64,000 nucleotides of DNA from Acidobacteriota bacterium. GTDB taxonomy: Bacteria > Acidobacteriota > Thermoanaerobaculia > Multivoradales > Multivoraceae. Below the pieces are notes generated by a model. It was not told the DNA's origin. It saw nothing but the letters and a program-made list of their open reading frames with translations, and ran no database searches. Of the stretch, positions 9,956-21,911 are shown piece by piece. The stretch is from the NCBI GenBank assembly GCA_026707545.1, contig JAPOWR010000002.1, forward strand, positions 62,001 to 126,000, given 5' to 3'. Made by a program: the position numbers and the translations under genes. Every line of letters starts with the position of its first letter. Within the stretch, counting starts at the first letter, position 1.

Positions 9956-10984
9956 TCACGCGCCCCGCAGCGCCGGCATCACCTGGTCGCCGTACGCCGC
10001 GAGCGTGCCTTCCTTGTCGTCGTGCATCAGGTAGACGGCGAAGTGGTCGACACCCAGGGACTGCAGTTCCCGCAACTTCTCGATGTGGGCCTCCGCCGGC
10101 CCGAGCACGCACAGACGGTCGACGATGCCGTCGGGCACGAACTCGGTGTCCGGGTTGCCGCTGCGGCCGTGGTGGGAGTAGTCGTACCCCTGCCGCTGGC
10201 GGATGTACTCGGCGAGCGCGTGGGGCACCTTCGAGTCGTCCTCGCCGTAGCGCATGACGAGATCGTGGATGTGGTTGCCGACCATGCCGCCGAACCAGCG
10301 CAGCTGGTCCCGTTGATGCGCCAGGTCGTCGCCGACGTAGGCCGGAGCGACCACGCAGACCGTGATCGCGTCCGGGTCGCGGCCCTCGTCTTCGGCGGCG
10401 TCGCGCACCGCCTGGAGCGTCCACTCGAGGATCTTCGGGTCCGCGAGTTGCAGTACGAAGCCGTCGGCGTGACGGCCGACGACCTCCAGCGCCTTCGGGC
10501 CGTAGGCGGCGAACCACACCGGCAACTCGGCGCCGCTCTCCTCGCGCCAGGGGATCCGCACCGTCGCGCCGCCCAGGTCCGCATCGCGGCCGGCGAACAG
10601 CGCCCGGATGACATTCATCGCGTTCACCGAGGCCGCGAGCGATTCGGGCCGCCGGCCGATGTAGCGCAGCGCCGAGTCTCCTCGCCCCATCGCGCAGAGC
10701 GTGCGTCCCGGGTACATGGAGTCCAGCGTCGCGAACAGCGAACCGAGCACCGTGATGTCCCTCGTGCCCGGGTTCGTCACCATCGGTCCGACGCCCATCC
10801 GCTCCGTCCTCGCCAGGATCTGCGAGAAGATGACGAACGGCTCCGGCCACAGGACGTGGGAATCGAAGAGCCAGCACTGGTCGAATCCTCGGCCCTCGGC
10901 CATGACCGCGAGTTCGACGACGCGGGAGATCGGCGGGTCGGGCTGGAGGACCACGCCAAAGGACATCTGGTCAGTGCTCGTCAT
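9956..10984 (-). CDS. LLM-class flavin-dependent (F420-type) oxidoreductase
   Basis: A luciferase-like TIM-barrel oxidoreductase of 342 residues. The N-terminus (GVVLQPDPPISRVVELA, then FDSHVLWPEPF) and the DYSHHGRSGNPD stretch look like the F420-type subfamily. No F420 biosynthesis gene is present here, so FMN is equally possible and the substrate is unknown. The start is well supported: AAAGGAG lies seven bases before the ATG. It is the last gene of the long minus-strand run that begins with lpxC. Its stop codon directly abuts that of polA with no spacer. Confidence 0.85.
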   Translation of the reverse strand: MTSTDQMSFGVVLQPDPPISRVVELAVMAEGRGFDQCWLFDSHVLWPEPFVIFSQILARTERMGVGPMVTNPGTRDITVLGSLFATLDSMYPGRTLCAMGRGDSALRYIGRRPESLAASVNAMNVIRALFAGRDADLGGATVRIPWREESGAELPVWFAAYGPKALEVVGRHADGFVLQLADPKILEWTLQAVRDAAEDEGRDPDAITVCVVAPAYVGDDLAHQRDQLRWFGGMVGNHIHDLVMRYGEDDSKVPHALAEYIRQRQGYDYSHHGRSGNPDTEFVPDGIVDRLCVLGPAEAHIEKLRELQSLGVDHFAVYLMHDDKEGTLAAYGDQVMPALRGA

Positions 10985-11035
10985 GGTCTTGCTCCTTTCC
11001 CGGGGCAGGTCGGGCAGGTTAGCAGCGAGCGTGGC

Positions 11036-12943
11036 CTACCCCCGCGGCCGCAGCACCCGGCGCCGGTCCCCCTCCCGCCGCGTCAGCCGCTGCCGGTCCA
11101 GGTGCTCCAGCAGGGGAATCGCCCACTTGCGGGTGAGGCCGAAGCGGTCCTTGAACTCGGCGACGGTGAAGGTGTCCCAGCCCGTGGCTAGCAGGTCGGC
11201 CTGGAACCGCTCCAGGGAGCTGGAGGCCAGAACGAGGCCGTTCGGAAGGCGGGCCAGGCGGCCGCGTTCGACGAGGTAGCGGAGCACGCCGTCGAAGAGC
11301 TGTGGCTTGGCGCCGAGGGTGCGGCAGAGTTCCTCGGGGGAGCCGGGGGCGAGCCCCTGCTTCTCGAACCCCTCGACGATGTCCTGGGCCAGCTTCGACT
11401 CCGCGCCGGTCAGTTCGCCGGTGCGGCCGGGCAGGGTGACGAGGTCGCCGTCGACCGTCACCGCCCGGTCGGAATCTCCCTGGCTTGCCCAGTCGAGGTA
11501 GGCGGGGGCGAGATCGCCCGCGCGGGCGCCGAGCAGGCGCCGGACGAGTTCGGCCTTGGGCATGCCGCGGGACAGGCGATCGGCGGCGAAGTGCGCCTCG
11601 ACCAACCGCCGGGCGCGACGCGACACGCTGCGCACGGTGCCGGCGGTGACGAAGCGCTCGGGTCCTGCTTCGAGTAGCAGGCCCTCCCTGGCGGCGTCGG
11701 TCAGCACGCTCGCGGCGTCGCCGCGGACGACTCCCAGGCGCAAGGCGAGTTCGGAGGTTGCGAGGCCGGCCTCCCGGCCATCGGCGGTCCACTGCACGGC
11801 TGCCGAGGCGGTGTCCTTGCCGAGCGCCTCGATCGTCGTCCCGAGGGCCTTGCCGCGTCTGTGCCTCCAGGCCGGGTCCAGCACCTCGCCGCCGCCGAGC
11901 GTTGTCTGGGGAGACGGCCGGCGGATCACGAAACGGTCACCGCGAATCGCCACCAGCGGCTCCTCCAGGCGGATCTCCGCGATGGCCTCTCCGCCCGGCT
12001 GGAGGCCCTCGGGGGACAGGGGCCGCAGCCTGCCGACCCGCTGGGCCGCCATCACGTGCAGCCGCACGGAGCAGCTCCCCTGGAGCGGTTCGGGCGCGGA
12101 CTCGAGCAGCCGGCAGCGCACGAGCAGGGAGGACGTGGCCCGGTAGACGCCCGGAGCGGTCAGTTCGCAGCCTCGGGCAACGTCCTCCAGGCCGACGCCG
12201 ACCAGTTGCAGCGAGGTGCGTTCGCCGGCCTGCGCCCGTTCACGGCTTTCTCCGTGAACTTCGATGCTGCGCACACGAGCGCTTGTGCCGGACGGCAGAA
12301 CGTCGAGTTCGTCGCCGGCCGCGATGGTTCCCCTGGCCAGTGTGCCGGTGACCAGCACACCGAGTCCCTGGAGCTGGAAGGCGCGGTCGATCGGCAGGCG
12401 GGCTGGCAGCCTGCTGTGGCGGTCGAGCGGCGCCGCTTCGCGTGCGAGGTCCACCAGGGTCTTGCGAAGCCGCTCGAGTCCCTCTCCGGTTTCGGCCGAC
12501 ACCGGCAGAATGGGCGCCTCGGCGAACGGCGTGTCGGCCAGCGTCTCCTCCAGCTCCAGTTGCGCCAGCTCCAGCAGATCGGCTGGCACCAGATCGATCT
12601 TCGAGAGCACCGCGACGCCGGCCGGAATCCGGAGCAGCGAGCAGATGGCGAGGTGCTCCAGGGTCTGGGGCATGACCCCTTCGTCGGCGGCCACGACGAG
12701 GACCATCATCTGGATGCCGCCCAGGCCCGCGAGCGCGTTGCGCACGAACCGCTCGTGGCCCGGAACGTCGACGAAGCCGATCTGCCAGCCGTCCTCCAGC
12801 ATCGACGCGAAACCGAGATCGATCGTGATGCCGCGCCGTTTCTCTTCCTCCCAGCGGTCGCAGTCGACGCCGGTCAGGGCCTCAACAAGCCGCGTCTTGC
12901 CGTGGTCGACGTGGCCGGCCGTGCCGACGACGAACCGCTTCAC
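11036..12943 (-). CDS. selB: selenocysteine-specific translation elongation factor
   Basis: SelB delivers selenocysteyl-tRNA to UGA codons marked by a SECIS element. The 635-residue protein has the EF-Tu-like GTPase (GHVDHGKT at about 10-17, DVPGHE, SKID) and beta-barrel domains. A long winged-helix C-terminus ending in KDRFGLTRKWAIPLLEHLD is the SelB RNA-binding part. It starts 10 bases after ntrC and belongs to the same operon. selA, selD and tRNA-Sec are not in the window, nor is any clear selenoprotein, so its clients lie elsewhere. Domain order and length are normal. Confidence 0.95.
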   Translation of the reverse strand: MKRFVVGTAGHVDHGKTRLVEALTGVDCDRWEEEKRRGITIDLGFASMLEDGWQIGFVDVPGHERFVRNALAGLGGIQMMVLVVAADEGVMPQTLEHLAICSLLRIPAGVAVLSKIDLVPADLLELAQLELEETLADTPFAEAPILPVSAETGEGLERLRKTLVDLAREAAPLDRHSRLPARLPIDRAFQLQGLGVLVTGTLARGTIAAGDELDVLPSGTSARVRSIEVHGESRERAQAGERTSLQLVGVGLEDVARGCELTAPGVYRATSSLLVRCRLLESAPEPLQGSCSVRLHVMAAQRVGRLRPLSPEGLQPGGEAIAEIRLEEPLVAIRGDRFVIRRPSPQTTLGGGEVLDPAWRHRRGKALGTTIEALGKDTASAAVQWTADGREAGLATSELALRLGVVRGDAASVLTDAAREGLLLEAGPERFVTAGTVRSVSRRARRLVEAHFAADRLSRGMPKAELVRRLLGARAGDLAPAYLDWASQGDSDRAVTVDGDLVTLPGRTGELTGAESKLAQDIVEGFEKQGLAPGSPEELCRTLGAKPQLFDGVLRYLVERGRLARLPNGLVLASSSLERFQADLLATGWDTFTVAEFKDRFGLTRKWAIPLLEHLDRQRLTRREGDRRRVLRPRG

Positions 12944-12953
12944 GACGTTCGCT

Positions 12954-14324
12954 TCACTGGCCGCGCCCCGGGTCGATGCCGTAGGCGCGGAGCTTGCGGT
13001 ACAGGTGGCGCCGGTCGATCCCGAGGTCGCGGGCGGTCTGGGAGACGTTGCCGCCGGCGGCGATCAGCCGCTGCTCGATGTAGAGCCGCTCGAAGGCCTC
13101 GCGCGCCTCCTTGAGTGACGCGTAGTCGTCCTCGATCGGGGCGACCACGCCCTTGCCGCGGATCCGGGGCGGCAGATCCGCGAGACCGACCGCTTTCCCG
13201 GGCGCCATGATCATCAGCCGCTCGGTCAGGTTGCGGAGCTCTCGCACGTTGCCCGGCCAGGAGTAGGCGACCAGGCGCTCGAGCGCCGCCGCGTCGACGG
13301 CCTTGGGCCGGCGTCCGGCCTCGGCGGCGAAGCGCTTCATGAAGTGGTCGACGAGCGCCGGAATGTCCTCTCTCCGCTCACGCAGGGCGGGCACGTGGAG
13401 CGGAATCACGGCCAGCCGGAAGTAGAGGTCCTCGCGGAAGCGCCCGGCCGGTAGCTCGTCTCCCTCCAGGTCCTTGTTCGTCGCTGCCAGCACCCGGACG
13501 TCGACGTCGATCGGATCGCTGCCGCCCACCCGCTCGAACCGCTGCTCTTCGAGCACCCGCAGGACCTTGGCCTGGGTTGCGAGCGACATGTCCGCGATCT
13601 CGTCGAGGAACAAAGTGCCCCCGTCGGCCTGTTCGAAGCGTCCGCGGCGGCTGCCGGATGCCCCGGTGAAGGCGCCCTTGACGTGCCCGAAGAGCTCGCT
13701 CTCGATCAGTTCTTCGGGGATCGCGGCGCAGTTCACCTCGACGAAGGCGCTGCTGCTGCGCCGCGAGAGGCTGTGCACGCGGCGGGCGACGAGCTCCTTG
13801 CCGGTCCCGTTTTCGCCGGTGATCAGGATACGGCTCTCGGCTCGGGCGGCAAGCTCCAGGTCGCTGCCCAGTCTGCGCATCGGCTCGGAATCGCCGATCA
13901 GATGCCGTTCCGGCTCGAGCCGGTTGGAGAGTTCCTGCACTTCCCGCTCGAGGCGGTAGCGCTCGAGCGCGTTCTCCACCGAGACCACGACCCGGTTCAG
14001 CGCCAGGGGCTTCTCCAGGAAGTCGTGGGCGCCGATCCGCATCGCCTTGACCGCCGTGTCGATGTTGCCGTGGCCGGAGATGACGATGACCGGTGTCGTG
14101 AAGCGTCCATCGCGGAGTTCCGAGAGCAGATCCAGGCCGTCGCGGTCGGGCAGCCACACGTCGAGCAGGACGAGATCGAACTCGTCGCTCGACATCAGGG
14201 CGCGCCCGCTGACCCCGTCCGCGGCGGTCGTGACCGAGTGACCCTCGTCCTCGAGGATCCCCCTCAGCGTCTGCCGGATGCCGGCCTCGTCGTCGACGAC
14301 CAGAATGCGGGCCTTGCTCGTCAT
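12954..14324 (-). CDS. ntrC: NtrC-family sigma-54-dependent response regulator
   Basis: Enhancer-binding activator of 456 residues with three domains. The receiver (about 1-120) has acidic residues VVDDE, phospho-acceptor LLDVWLPD and the SGHG and EKPL signatures. The AAA+ sigma-54 domain has Walker A GENGTGKE, an intact ELFGHVKGAFTGA loop and Walker B GGTLFLDEIAD. A Fis-type helix-turn-helix ends the protein (SQTARDLGIDRRHLYRKL). It lies 22 bases downstream of the ntrY-like kinase, its likely partner. The targets may be nitrogen-related by homology, but nothing local shows this; an NtrX-type envelope role is possible. Confidence 0.93.
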   Translation of the reverse strand: MTSKARILVVDDEAGIRQTLRGILEDEGHSVTTAADGVSGRALMSSDEFDLVLLDVWLPDRDGLDLLSELRDGRFTTPVIVISGHGNIDTAVKAMRIGAHDFLEKPLALNRVVVSVENALERYRLEREVQELSNRLEPERHLIGDSEPMRRLGSDLELAARAESRILITGENGTGKELVARRVHSLSRRSSSAFVEVNCAAIPEELIESELFGHVKGAFTGASGSRRGRFEQADGGTLFLDEIADMSLATQAKVLRVLEEQRFERVGGSDPIDVDVRVLAATNKDLEGDELPAGRFREDLYFRLAVIPLHVPALRERREDIPALVDHFMKRFAAEAGRRPKAVDAAALERLVAYSWPGNVRELRNLTERLMIMAPGKAVGLADLPPRIRGKGVVAPIEDDYASLKEAREAFERLYIEQRLIAAGGNVSQTARDLGIDRRHLYRKLRAYGIDPGRGQ

Positions 14325-14346
14325 GGAATAGCTGCCGGTCCGGAAG

Positions 14347-16578
14347 CTACTGCGGCAGCTCGATCGAGAACGTCGTGCCGTGCGGTTGGTTGTCCTCGAC
14401 CCGGATCGAGCCGTTGTGGTCGCTGACGATGCGCTGGACGATGGCCAGACCGAGTCCGGAGCCCCTTCCCTTCGTCGAGAAGTAGGGCAGGAACAGCTTC
14501 TCGCGTGCCGCCTTCGGGACGCCGCTTCCCGTGTCGCTGACGGACAGGTCGAAGACGCCGTTGCTGCGGCCGGCGCGGACCGTGACCTGGCCCGGCGGAG
14601 TGGTGGCGGCGATCGCGTTGTCCAGCAGGTTGACCAGGGCGGAGCGCATCTGGTCGGCGTCGAGCTTGACGTGCAGACCGTCTTCCCCGGCTTCGATCAG
14701 CGCCTCGACTTCGACGCCCGGTTTCAGTTCGCGGTAGAGATCGACCGTTTCGCCGATGAGCCGCTCGACGTCGACGTCGCGGGGCTGGGGCCGGCGCATG
14801 CGAGCGTAGCGGGCGAACTCGTCGACCAGGTTCAGCATGTTGCCGACCTCCCGCACGATGACGGAAGACCCTTCCTCGACCGCGGCATCCAGGCTCCTGT
14901 CCCTGTTCCTGGACTTGCGGAGCATGCGTTCCGCGGCGAGCTTGATCGGCGTCAGCGGGTTCTTGATCTCGTGCGCGATGCGCCGGGCCGCTTCGGTCCA
15001 GGTGGCGGCCTTCTGGGCGTCGAGCAGAGCGGTGAGATCCTCGATCACGATGACGTGGCCGAGCAGTTCGAAGCCGCCGGCTCCGCTCGGGGCGCGCAGC
15101 GGACTGGTCTTCACCTCCAGCGTCTTCCAGTCGTCCTTGCCGCCGAGGCTGACTTCCCGGCGCGCCGGAGTGGTTTGCGGGCGCCGACGCCTGCGTGTGG
15201 CGTCGGGCAGGTCGGCGAACACGGCTTCGATTCCGCGGTCGGGCAGCAGTTCGCCCAGAGCTTCCGGGGGCGAGCCGGCGAGTACCGTGTCGGGGGCCAG
15301 CCCCAGCATCTCGAGGGCGGCGCGGTTGCATGTCAGGATCCTGCCGTCGCGATCGAGCGACAGGACGCCGGCGGGACCGCTCTCGAGCACCGCCTCGATC
15401 CGCGCGCGCTCGGCGTCCAGACGGCGATTCGTGGCAACCAGATCGCGGTTCGAGTCCTCGAGCGCGTCGGTCATCCGGTTGAAGGAGTCGACGAGCACCT
15501 GCACCTCGTCGTCGGCGGCGGCCTCGACGCGGTGTTGCAGGTCGCCGCCGGCGATGCGCCGGGTACCGGCGGCCAGGGCCTCGATCGGTCCGGTCACCCG
15601 TCCGGCCACGTAGAGGCCGACCCAGCAGGAAACGAGCAGGATGCACAGGGTGACGGTCAGGAACAGGAGCCAGTACGCGGCCCGTATCTCGTCCCGCTGG
15701 GCGTGCAGTTGCCGGCGCGACTGGTAGGCGCCGATCAGGGTTTCCGTGTTGCCGGCCAGTTCGGCATCGAGCAGCCTCCCGGCGACCGCCACGGTGGGTT
15801 CGTCGGCGCCGTCGGTCGCCGCCGCACCCAGGATCAGGCGCTCCTCCCTACCGGAGACCTGGTCGACCGCGCGGGCGGCGCCGGTGCGGATCGCTTCCAG
15901 CAGCATGCCGCGGGTCGGTTCGGGCATTTCCGACAGGGTCTGGGGGTTGACCGTCGCATGGACGAAGGTCGTGTCGCGGTAGACGGCCAGGTAGTCCAGG
16001 TCGGCCGACGACAGCGTCTCCCCGAGGGCACGCGACAGGCTGCCGCGGCCGCGCGGATCCTCCAGGTCGAGATCGGCCGTTTCGCTGAGTAAGCGTTCCG
16101 CGTCGCGCAGCAACTGGTCCTGGTGGGTGGACGTGAGGGCCTGGGAGACCTGGTTCGCCGGTTCCAGCAGATCGTCGATGTCGGTGCGGAACATGCGGTC
16201 GATCGAGCCCTGCAGCAGTTCGGTCGCGTAGAGGAACAAAACCAGTCCCGGAAGCAGCGACAGCCCGATGTAGGTGAGGATCAGCTTGGTGCGAAACTTG
16301 GCCCCAAGACGCTGCCGCCGCCGCTCGATCCACAGCTTGGTCAGGTTGCGGACGAGGACGAACGCGACGATCAGGATCAGCACCACGTTCAGGTTGCGCA
16401 GCGCGAACAGGAGGATGCTGTTGTTGAGCGCCGCGGGGTCGATCTCGCGTCCGCGCTGAAGCGCGTAGTAGCCGGCCGTCGGTACCGCGAGGGCTAGGAC
16501 CAGAAGCCAGACGAGGAACCGGTTGCTCTTGATCAGCTCTCGCAGGGAGCGCGGGGGAGTGCCCTGGGTCGTGGTCAT
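14347..16578 (-). CDS. ntrY: NtrY-like membrane sensor histidine kinase
   Basis: A 743-residue inner-membrane kinase. Two N-terminal helices and a third (LTYIGLSLLPGLVLFLYATE) precede a periplasmic segment of about 200 residues, another helix and a HAMP region. A PAS-like domain follows (GVLSLDRDGRILTCN), then the HisKA box AHEIKNPLTPIKL and an ATPase domain with DTGSGVP and GSGLGLAIV. The NtrY architecture and the adjacent ntrC support a two-component pair. It starts one base after the DUF4390 gene ends, a neighbourhood I know from Acidobacteria and Deltaproteobacteria-like genomes. Confidence 0.92.
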   Translation of the reverse strand: MTTTQGTPPRSLRELIKSNRFLVWLLVLALAVPTAGYYALQRGREIDPAALNNSILLFALRNLNVVLILIVAFVLVRNLTKLWIERRRQRLGAKFRTKLILTYIGLSLLPGLVLFLYATELLQGSIDRMFRTDIDDLLEPANQVSQALTSTHQDQLLRDAERLLSETADLDLEDPRGRGSLSRALGETLSSADLDYLAVYRDTTFVHATVNPQTLSEMPEPTRGMLLEAIRTGAARAVDQVSGREERLILGAAATDGADEPTVAVAGRLLDAELAGNTETLIGAYQSRRQLHAQRDEIRAAYWLLFLTVTLCILLVSCWVGLYVAGRVTGPIEALAAGTRRIAGGDLQHRVEAAADDEVQVLVDSFNRMTDALEDSNRDLVATNRRLDAERARIEAVLESGPAGVLSLDRDGRILTCNRAALEMLGLAPDTVLAGSPPEALGELLPDRGIEAVFADLPDATRRRRRPQTTPARREVSLGGKDDWKTLEVKTSPLRAPSGAGGFELLGHVIVIEDLTALLDAQKAATWTEAARRIAHEIKNPLTPIKLAAERMLRKSRNRDRSLDAAVEEGSSVIVREVGNMLNLVDEFARYARMRRPQPRDVDVERLIGETVDLYRELKPGVEVEALIEAGEDGLHVKLDADQMRSALVNLLDNAIAATTPPGQVTVRAGRSNGVFDLSVSDTGSGVPKAAREKLFLPYFSTKGRGSGLGLAIVQRIVSDHNGSIRVEDNQPHGTTFSIELPQ

Positions 16579-16579
16579 C

Positions 16580-17194
16580 TCACTTGGCCCGCGTGTCCCG
16601 GACCGATCGCCGGAACGGAGGGAAGGGTGGGGTCTTGACCCAGGCCGTATGTACCCGATCGGGGATCAGGCCGAGACGGGTCCGTGATCGCAATTCCGCG
16701 CGCACGCGGAGGACGAAACGACCCGCCCGATCGTCCTCGATCTCGATCGACGGCAGCTCCTCGAAGACCGTCAACGCCCGCTCGAGGTCGGCGGCCGAGG
16801 TGACGACGCGGCTGGCGTAGAGTTCGCCGTCGCGCCTGAAGTTGACCTGGTACTCGCGGGTGAGGGCGTTGTACATCGCTACGACCTGCAGCCGGGTCGC
16901 GCCGACGCGCTGGTCGAACCACCGGCGGCGTAGCCTCTGGACCTCGATGTCGTACGTGAAGCCGGTCGGTAGACCGCTTTCGATCTTCTCCCAGGTCCGT
17001 TCGTCCAGGGCGCGGTCGAGGCGGAAGCTGACCAGGAGCGCCGAACCGTCGCGGACGACGGAAAGCGCGGCGATGCCGGCCTTGCGGCTTCGGTTGGAAC
17101 CTTCTCGTGGGGGCTGGGCCGCGAGTATGTCGGCGCCCAGGACGCTCGACAGGCTGAGCGCGCAGATCAGCCGCCCCGCCCACGGGACTCTCAT
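16580..17194 (-). CDS. DUF4390 family exported protein
   Basis: A 204-residue protein with an N-terminal signal peptide (AGRLICALSLSSVLGADILAA). It has the DUF4390 pattern: a beta-rich body with RLRRRWFDQRV and YNALTREYQV, and a C-terminal SRTRLGLIPDRVHTAWVKTPPF. The function of DUF4390 is unknown. It typically sits directly before ntrY, as here (one-base gap), so a role in sensing or envelope-stress input to that kinase is a reasonable inference. A hairpin CAGCCC-CGGT-GGGCTG in the 42-base gap after lpxC lacks a T tract. Confidence 0.85.
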   Translation of the reverse strand: MRVPWAGRLICALSLSSVLGADILAAQPPREGSNRSRKAGIAALSVVRDGSALLVSFRLDRALDERTWEKIESGLPTGFTYDIEVQRLRRRWFDQRVGATRLQVVAMYNALTREYQVNFRRDGELYASRVVTSAADLERALTVFEELPSIEIEDDRAGRFVLRVRAELRSRTRLGLIPDRVHTAWVKTPPFPPFRRSVRDTRAK

Positions 17195-17236
17195 GGGGGC
17201 GACACTACCAGCCCCGGTGGGCTGCCGTCGGCTGCG

Positions 17237-18298
17237 CTATTGCGGAGGACCGGCCAGAACCGGCGCCCAGGCCGGGGGCTGCTTCGGATCGAGAGGCAGG
17301 TCCGCTTGCGGCGGCAACTCTTCCCCGACCATCCAGGTCCAGCACTGCGGATTCGCGACCAGTTCCTTGAGCAGTTCGTAGTGGAGCAGGTGGCCGCCGC
17401 GCAGGATCTCGAAGTGGCCCCAGATCGGCGCGCCCAGCAGGGTGAAGTCGCCGATCGCATCGAGTGCCTTGTGACGCACCGGCTCGTCGGCGAAGCGCAG
17501 GTCGGTGTTCACCGCTCCCTTGTCGTCGAACACGATGCAGTTGTCGACGGAGCCGCCAAGACCCAGTCCGGCCCGCTGCATCTTCTCGACATCCACCTGA
17601 CGGCAGAACGTTCGTGCCGGCGCGAGGTCGCGCTCGAAGCTGGCCCGATCGACTTCCATCTGCAGCCGTTGCCGTCCGACGGCGCAGCCCGGGAAATCGA
17701 TCGTGTAGTCGAGGCGCAGTCCCGGGTAGGGGGAAGCGCGCAGCCACTTGTCGCCGCGCTTGAACTCGATCACCGAGGTCATCGCCACGATCCGCCGGTC
17801 GGCGTTCTGCCGGCGAATCCCGGCCGCCTGCAGGAGCAGCAGGTAGGGCATCGCCGAACCGTCCAGGATCGGCACTTCGGGGCCATCCATCTCCACGACC
17901 AGATTGTCGATGCCGAGGGCGTAGACCGCGGCGAGCAGATGCTCCACGGTCGACACGGTGACATCGTCGCGGCCGAGTGTCGTCGCCAGCTCGAGGGAAC
18001 TGACGTCCTTGAGATCGGCCCGGACCTCGACGCTGCCGGCATCGGTGCGGCGGAACCGGATCCCGCTGCCGACCGGTGCCGGTAGGATCCGCAGATTGGT
18101 TTCCTTGCCGGTGTGGATGCCCACTCCCGAGATGGCGGTGGGCCGGCGGATCGTCTGCTGCCGGAAGAGACGGTCGCGGGCGCTGTCGGATCGGAAGGAA
18201 CGGCCTGGACTCCCGTTCGCTCCATTGGCGCGTCTGCCCATCGGCGGTCTTGACTGAGCAGGGATCGTGCCAGCCGCCGTAGAGCCGGTGCAACCCAT
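17237..18298 (-). CDS. lpxC: UDP-3-O-acyl-N-acetylglucosamine deacetylase
   Basis: The zinc-dependent deacetylase performs the committed step of lipid A synthesis in the cytoplasm. Family landmarks are SGVGIHTG near the start, zinc ligand STVEHLLAA, and HKALDAIGD, which holds a second zinc ligand and the metal-binding aspartate. The product is up to 353 residues. The first about 40 residues are poorly conserved in appearance, so an ATG 19 codons downstream (at 18241) is a plausible alternative start; neither has a strong ribosome-binding site. It heads the minus-strand operon that continues into DUF4390, ntrY, ntrC and selB. Confidence 0.93.
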   Translation of the reverse strand: MGCTGSTAAGTIPAQSRPPMGRRANGANGSPGRSFRSDSARDRLFRQQTIRRPTAISGVGIHTGKETNLRILPAPVGSGIRFRRTDAGSVEVRADLKDVSSLELATTLGRDDVTVSTVEHLLAAVYALGIDNLVVEMDGPEVPILDGSAMPYLLLLQAAGIRRQNADRRIVAMTSVIEFKRGDKWLRASPYPGLRLDYTIDFPGCAVGRQRLQMEVDRASFERDLAPARTFCRQVDVEKMQRAGLGLGGSVDNCIVFDDKGAVNTDLRFADEPVRHKALDAIGDFTLLGAPIWGHFEILRGGHLLHYELLKELVANPQCWTWMVGEELPPQADLPLDPKQPPAWAPVLAGPPQ

Positions 18299-18380
18299 TC
18301 AAGTTCCCATGATTTCAAGGGTTTCTCTGGTTCTTCGGCATCGACCCGTTCCCCTTGCGGGTGGTTCCTGCGGCCGGAAC

Positions 18381-18408
18381 TGTGGCGTGTTTGCCACACA
18401 TCTGTGGC
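18381..18408. promoter_or_regulatory. overlapping inverted repeats in the lpxC/smpB divergent region
   Basis: TGTGGC occurs, then its inverse GCCACA, then TGTGGC again. The first two copies form a palindrome with a six-base loop, and the last two a palindrome with a four-base loop, so the two possible hairpins or dyads exclude each other. The site lies between the divergent starts of lpxC and smpB. It could be a protein-binding operator or a leader structure. No match to a named regulator is claimed. Confidence 0.35.
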
Positions 18409-18513
18409 GCCTCGACCGCACGGCTGCGGTCTGTCGCAGGGGTAGACTCCGGCAAGCGTCGAGCGGCAGTCCGTGGACCCGGGTGTCGCGCGAGATGCCT
18501 GGGATGAACACGC

Positions 18514-19043
18514 ATGGCCAAGCGCACCAACCGACACTCCCCGGCGGGCGGCCTGCCTCTGGCGGTGAATCGAAAGGCGAGGCGGCAGTACCGGGTGCTG
18601 GAGCGCTTCGAAGCGGGCATCGAACTCCTGGGCACTGAGGTCAAGTCGATTCGCGGCGGCAAGATCCAGTTGCGGGACAGCTACGTCGCCTTCCGGGACC
18701 ACGAGGCCTGGCTGGTGGACGCGCACATCTCGGCCTACAGTCACGGCAACCGGGAGAACCACGAACTGGAACGGCCGCGCCGGTTGCTCCTGAACCGGCG
18801 CGAGATCGACCGTCTCTTCGGGCGCACCCGCGATCGGGGCCTGACGGTGGTTCCGCTTTCCGTCTACCTGAAGGCAAACCGGATCAAGGTCGAGCTGGCC
18901 CTGGCCGAGGGCAGGAAGTTGCACGACAAGCGGCAGCGCGAGCGCGAGAGGACACTCGATCGGGAGGCCCGCGAAGTGTTCCGCGGGCGCCGGCGGATGC
19001 GGGCCGGCTCTTCCGGGCAGGGGAAACCCGGGGAGCACGACCC

Positions 19044-19047
<4 letters not shown>
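18514..19047 (+). CDS. smpB: SsrA-binding protein
   Basis: SmpB binds tmRNA and brings it to stalled ribosomes for trans-translation. The 177-residue product has the family core ([28 protein letters not shown], then [12 protein letters not shown]) and the basic KLHDKR segment leading to the C-terminal tail. The tail is about 15-20 residues longer than in most SmpB proteins and rich in Arg and Gly. Its stop overlaps the uvrA start by four bases (GTGA), so the two are coupled. The tmRNA gene itself is not in the window. Confidence 0.95.
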
Positions 19048-21890
<2,843 letters not shown>

Positions 21891-21911
21891 GGTAAGGCCG
21901 AAGGAGAAAGC

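Noticed and set aside
14380-16092. 570-codon plus-strand open frame opposite ntrY
   Set aside because: The opposite strand encodes a full histidine kinase with all catalytic boxes; the plus frame has no recognisable motif.
17209-17224. Hairpin CAGCCC-CGGT-GGGCTG as terminator after lpxC
   Set aside because: Perfect six-base stem, but no T tract follows on the minus strand and the next gene starts 15 bases away in the same direction.
18299-18513. Small protein gene in the lpxC/smpB gap
   Set aside because: The only open frame has no ribosome-binding site or plausible composition and runs into smpB in the wrong frame.
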